Part shown: positions 60,962 to 64,000 of the stretch, piece by piece
How the letters are laid out: every line of letters starts with the position of its first letter
How positions within the stretch are numbered: the stretch's first letter is position 1
Position numbers and translations under genes: made by a program
From: Mesorhizobium sp. dw_380
GTDB taxonomy: Bacteria > Pseudomonadota > Alphaproteobacteria > Rhizobiales > Rhizobiaceae
DNA: 64,000 nt
Direction of reading: 5' to 3'
Assembly: GCF_018588885.1 (NCBI RefSeq)
Contig: NZ_JAFFIW010000005.1
Span: forward strand, 124,001-188,000
Notes under the pieces: model-generated
Seen by the model: the letters and a program-made list of their open reading frames with translations, nothing else
What the model was told of the DNA's origin: nothing
Databases searched by the model: none

Positions 60962-62284
60962 ATGAACGACCTTGGCGTCATCGATCGCTTCATGGAGACC
61001 TTCATCCGCTACATCGACAGCGGGTTCGGTCTGCTATCGGGCGACCTCGCCTTCCTCACTACCATTCTGATCGGCATTGACATCACACTTGCCGGCCTGG
61101 CGTGGGCGCTCGGCGACGAAACCAGCGTTCTCGGCCGGCTTGTCCGCAAGGTGCTCTATGTTGGCGTCTTCGCCTTCATTCTGAACAATTTCAAGAACCT
61201 CGCCGATATCGTTTATCGTTCTTTTGCCGGTCTCGGGATTAAGGCGTCGGCCGGCAATCTGTCGGCAGACAATCTCTTGCGCCCGGGCCGCATTGCCGCG
61301 ACCGGTTTCGAAGGTGCTTGGCCAATGCTTGACCAAGCCAGTCAGCTCCTGGGCTTCCCGGAAATCTTCGGCAACGCACTGACCATCTTCGTGCTGCTGA
61401 TGGCCTGGTTCCTGGTTATCATCGCCTTCTTCATCCTTTCCATCCAGCTTTTCATCACCATCCTAGAGTTCAAGCTCGCCACGCTGGCAGGTTTTGTTTT
61501 GGTTCCATTCGCACTTTGGAACCGTTCAGCGTTCCTGGCCGAACGCGTGCTCGGCCATGTTATCTCGTCAGGCATCAAGGTGATGGTGCTCGCCGTCATT
61601 GTCGGTATCGGCTCCACGCTCTTCGGGGAGTTCGCTTCCGCATTGCAAGGCAAGGAGCCGGATCTTGCCGGTGCCATGTCCCAGGTACTGGGCGCACTGG
61701 CACTGCTTGGCCTTGGCATTTTTGGGCCGGGGATCGCGTCGGGTCTCGTCTCAGGCGCACCGCAGCTTGGGGCGGGCGCCGCCCTCGGCACGACCGCGGC
61801 GGCAGCGGGTGTATCACTCGTTGCTGGAGGCACAGCATTTGCTGGCGCGCGTATGGCAACCAGCGGCGGTCTCGCCGCCATCCGAGCCGGCACAACAATG
61901 GGATCGGCTGCTTCCACGTCATGGCAGATCGGGCGCGCAACCTCGCCCGACGCTGGCCTCTCCGGTGTGGCTGCTGGAATGCATGGTGTAACCAGTGCAG
62001 CTGGCGGCGCCGCTATACGCATAGCGCGATCCGCCACTGCAAGTGTTGGGCGCAACGCCGATGCCGGGCGCGATGCCGCGTGGACCGCGACCGGCGGCGC
62101 GCCGACAGCGTCAATGACCGAACGCTCTGCCGGTTCGGCCACTGTTTCGGCGCCGACGTGGGCAAGGCGCCTACGTTCTGAACAGACCGCCCGGGCAAAT
62201 CGCCACGCTGCCATGCAAGCTGTCCGAGACGGAGACCGGCCGGGAGGCAGCGCCAACCCCTCTCTCAACGACAAGGATGACTAG
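60962..62284 (+). CDS. trbL: Conjugal transfer membrane protein TrbL (VirB6-like)
   Basis: 440 residues. Several transmembrane segments in the first 270 (LTTILIGIDITLAGLAWALG, IFVLLMAWFLVIIAFFILS, VMVLAVIVGIGSTLFG) and a low-complexity Ala/Gly/Ser-rich C-terminal tail, as usual for TrbL. One base separates its stop from the trbF start. Confidence 0.92.
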   Translation: MNDLGVIDRFMETFIRYIDSGFGLLSGDLAFLTTILIGIDITLAGLAWALGDETSVLGRLVRKVLYVGVFAFILNNFKNLADIVYRSFAGLGIKASAGNLSADNLLRPGRIAATGFEGAWPMLDQASQLLGFPEIFGNALTIFVLLMAWFLVIIAFFILSIQLFITILEFKLATLAGFVLVPFALWNRSAFLAERVLGHVISSGIKVMVLAVIVGIGSTLFGEFASALQGKEPDLAGAMSQVLGALALLGLGIFGPGIASGLVSGAPQLGAGAALGTTAAAAGVSLVAGGTAFAGARMATSGGLAAIRAGTTMGSAASTSWQIGRATSPDAGLSGVAAGMHGVTSAAGGAAIRIARSATASVGRNADAGRDAAWTATGGAPTASMTERSAGSATVSAPTWARRLRSEQTARANRHAAMQAVRDGDRPGGSANPSLNDKDD

Positions 62285-63016
62285 ATGCTCTTCAAGCGAC
62301 CCGTGCACCGTTACGGCAAAACACCCGAACCGGTCACGCCGTATCAAAAAGCCGCCCAACTGTGGGACGAGCGCATCGGCTCATCTCGACTGCAGGCCAG
62401 GAACTGGCGGATCATGGCCCTTGGCTGCCTGGCCTTGGCGACCGGGCTTTCCGGCGGACTCGTATGGCAGTCGATGCAAAGCCGTGTCGTGCCTTATGTC
62501 GTCGAGGTCGATGGCTTCGGCGAGACGCGCGCCGTCGCGCCGGCGGTCCGGAATTATGAGCCCTCGGATGCTCAGATCGCCTGGCATCTCGGCCGCTTCA
62601 TCCAGAATGTCCGTTCCGTTTCCACCGATCCGGTTTTGGTTCGGCAGAACTGGTTGGCAGCGTACGACTTTGCTAGCGATCGCGCAGCGCTCTTCCTCAA
62701 CGAATACGCCAAGGCGAACGACCCCTTCGGTCAGATCGGAACGCGCAGTGTTTCGGTACAGGTCACCAGCGTGGTCAGAGCCTCCGAAAGTTCATTCCAG
62801 GTCAAATGGACCGAGCAGGTGTTTGAGCGCGGAAGCCTTGCCAGCACGATGCGCTGGACTGCGATCCTCACGATCGTGATCCGCTCGCCAAGCAATACGG
62901 ATCAGCTGCGCAAGAATCCGCTCGGCGTCTTCATCAATGCCATTGACTGGTCACGCGAGCTCGACAGCGCCGTCCCAGCCCCCCTTTCTCCGACGGAGTC
63001 CACCAATGAAAGGTAA
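62285..63016 (+). CDS. trbF: Conjugal transfer protein TrbF (VirB8-like)
   Basis: 243 residues: cytoplasmic head, one transmembrane helix (IMALGCLALATGLSGGLVW) and a periplasmic NTF2-like domain (VVPYVVEVDGFGETRAVAP, ITIVIRSP-type ILTIVIRSP, NPLGVFINAIDWSREL). Inner-membrane scaffold of the channel. Normal length. Confidence 0.94.
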   Translation: MLFKRPVHRYGKTPEPVTPYQKAAQLWDERIGSSRLQARNWRIMALGCLALATGLSGGLVWQSMQSRVVPYVVEVDGFGETRAVAPAVRNYEPSDAQIAWHLGRFIQNVRSVSTDPVLVRQNWLAAYDFASDRAALFLNEYAKANDPFGQIGTRSVSVQVTSVVRASESSFQVKWTEQVFERGSLASTMRWTAILTIVIRSPSNTDQLRKNPLGVFINAIDWSRELDSAVPAPLSPTESTNER

Positions 63017-64000
63017 AATGTCACCGATTCGTGCCGTGCTGATCCTATCGGTGTCGGCAGCGGTCGTTTCCGCTTGTGCATCGAAGAAGGTGCCGCCGCC
63101 TGAGATTTCCTATGACGCTGCCGACTTCAAACCGGCCGCGATCGAAAAAGCGCCGGAGAGGCCGATTAGAATTGTCGAGGTGCCAAAACCACTGCCGCTG
63201 CCTGGCCAAATGCAGCCCGAGCCCGGCAAGGCCGAGGACAAGCGCCCTCCTGAAGAACGCGTCGCTGATGCCAACAAAGCCGCGACCCAGCAACCCACCA
63301 AGTACGGGTATGTTAATGCAGTGCAAGTCTACCCCTTCACCGATGGCGCGCTTTATCAACTCTATGCCGCGCCGGAGCGCGTGACCGACATCGCTCTGCA
63401 GCCGGGCGAGAAACTAACCGCCGTGTCGGCTGGCGACACCGTGCGCTGGGTCATTGGCGATACCGCAAGCGGCACCGGTGACAATCAGCGCACCCATGTT
63501 CTGGTAAAACCCTTCGCGCCGGGTCTTGCCACCAATGTCGTCATTACGACGGACCGGCGGACCTATCATTTGCAGCTTCAAAGCACCGAGAAGACCGCAA
63601 TGGCGGCAATCTCCTGGACCTACAGCCAAGACCAGATCATCGCGCTTCGCCAGCGCAATGCTCAAGCCGAGGCAGTTACACCGGTCGCGTCGAACATCGC
63701 GCTCGAAAACCTTCGCTTTCGCTACTCAATCAGTGGCGACACACCGCCCTGGAGACCGACGCGAGCCTTCGACGACGGCAGCAAGGTCTATATTGAGTTC
63801 CCTCGTCGCATAGATCAGGGCGAGGCGCCACCACTCTTCATCGTCGGCGCAGATGGGAGCAGCGAGCTCGTCAACTATCGCGTGCGCGGCAACTATTACA
63901 TCGTCGATCGGCTCTTCGCCGCGGCCGAACTTCGCCTCGGCACCAAGCGGCAGCAGGTGATCCGCATCAGCAGGATTGACGGCAGGCAACCGCAACGGCG
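63006..64000 (+). CDS. trbG: Conjugal transfer protein TrbG (VirB9-like), cut by window end
   Basis: Open to the window edge from ATG 63006 (alternative ATG 63018, with AAAGGT upstream). Signal peptide with lipobox-like VSACASK, a proline-rich linker (VEVPKPLPLPGQMQPEPG), then the VirB9 domain: GYVNAVQVYPFTDGALYQLYAAPERVTDIALQPGE, HVLVKPFAPGLATNVVITTDRRTYHLQL, FIVGADGSSELVNYRVRGNYYIVDRLF. About 331 residues are present, near full length; the stop lies just outside. Overlaps trbF by 11 bases. Confidence 0.93.
   Translation, partial: MKGKMSPIRAVLILSVSAAVVSACASKKVPPPEISYDAADFKPAAIEKAPERPIRIVEVPKPLPLPGQMQPEPGKAEDKRPPEERVADANKAATQQPTKYGYVNAVQVYPFTDGALYQLYAAPERVTDIALQPGEKLTAVSAGDTVRWVIGDTASGTGDNQRTHVLVKPFAPGLATNVVITTDRRTYHLQLQSTEKTAMAAISWTYSQDQIIALRQRNAQAEAVTPVASNIALENLRFRYSISGDTPPWRPTRAFDDGSKVYIEFPRRIDQGEAPPLFIVGADGSSELVNYRVRGNYYIVDRLFAAAELRLGTKRQQVIRISRIDGRQPQR

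Overview
The window looks like a piece of a Mesorhizobium-type symbiosis island, i.e. an integrative and conjugative element (ICE) of a root-nodule alphaproteobacterium. Evidence: a nadABC-bioBFDAZ cofactor block with the unusual bioZ, a rdfS-traF-lytic transglycosylase-rlxS ICE mobilisation set, a LuxR/LuxI pair with a lux box, a trb conjugation operon, a C48 (SUMO protease-like) effector under a tts box, gibberellin-operon debris, NifA/RpoN promoters and many decaying pseudogenes. GC-rich alphaproteobacterial coding is seen throughout. The genus is an inference from gene content.

Layout. 1-1.6 kb: porin on the minus strand with a canonical NifA site and -24/-12 promoter. 1.8-6 kb: small membrane protein, a hemN with two frameshifts and an FNR/FixK-like palindrome, and an MFS exporter. 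6-17.6 kb: vitamin region; nadA-nadB-nadC-bioB-bioF-bioD-bioA-bioZ run on the minus strand behind the NAD regulator nrtR, and panB-panC run divergently. 17.7-19.1 kb: traR/traI-type quorum-sensing pair. 19.1-24.6 kb: mostly relics (Crp-family regulator, dctA that still has its RpoN promoter, DsbA-like gene) plus small unknown genes. 25-33.1 kb: ardC antirestriction gene, an IS1182-family element inserted in the groEL terminator hairpin, a groESL operon with CIRCE, then DUF736, rdfS, traF and a VirB1-like lytic transglycosylase. 33.2-36.1 kb: a complete IS66 element with 8-bp target duplication separating these from the relaxase rlxS.

38.3-45 kb is a defence-like island inserted beside rlxS: an AAA-ATPase/subtilase pair of IetAS type, a second degraded relaxase 3' end, and a four-gene ubiquitin-like conjugation cassette (Ubl, E2-like, JAB peptidase, E1-like) in the same order as bacterial Bil systems. 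45.2-46.5 kb is a fused, frameshifted remnant of ent-kaurene synthase and type 2 IPP isomerase. 46.9-49.2 kb is a frameshifted S9 peptidase downstream of a NifA/RpoN-like promoter. 49.9-53.4 kb encodes a large NopD/XopD-like effector with internal duplications and a 21-residue tandem repeat. 53.6 kb to the right edge is traG, a CopG-type gene and trbB-C-D-E-J-L-F-G (trbG cut by the window end).

The genes fit one picture: a mobile element that controls its transfer by quorum sensing, excision factor and relaxase, carries host-benefit cargo (vitamins, chaperone, effector, NifA-regulated functions) and carries defence genes. Many otherwise well-preserved genes are broken by single-base indels, so either decay is widespread or the underlying assembly has indel errors.
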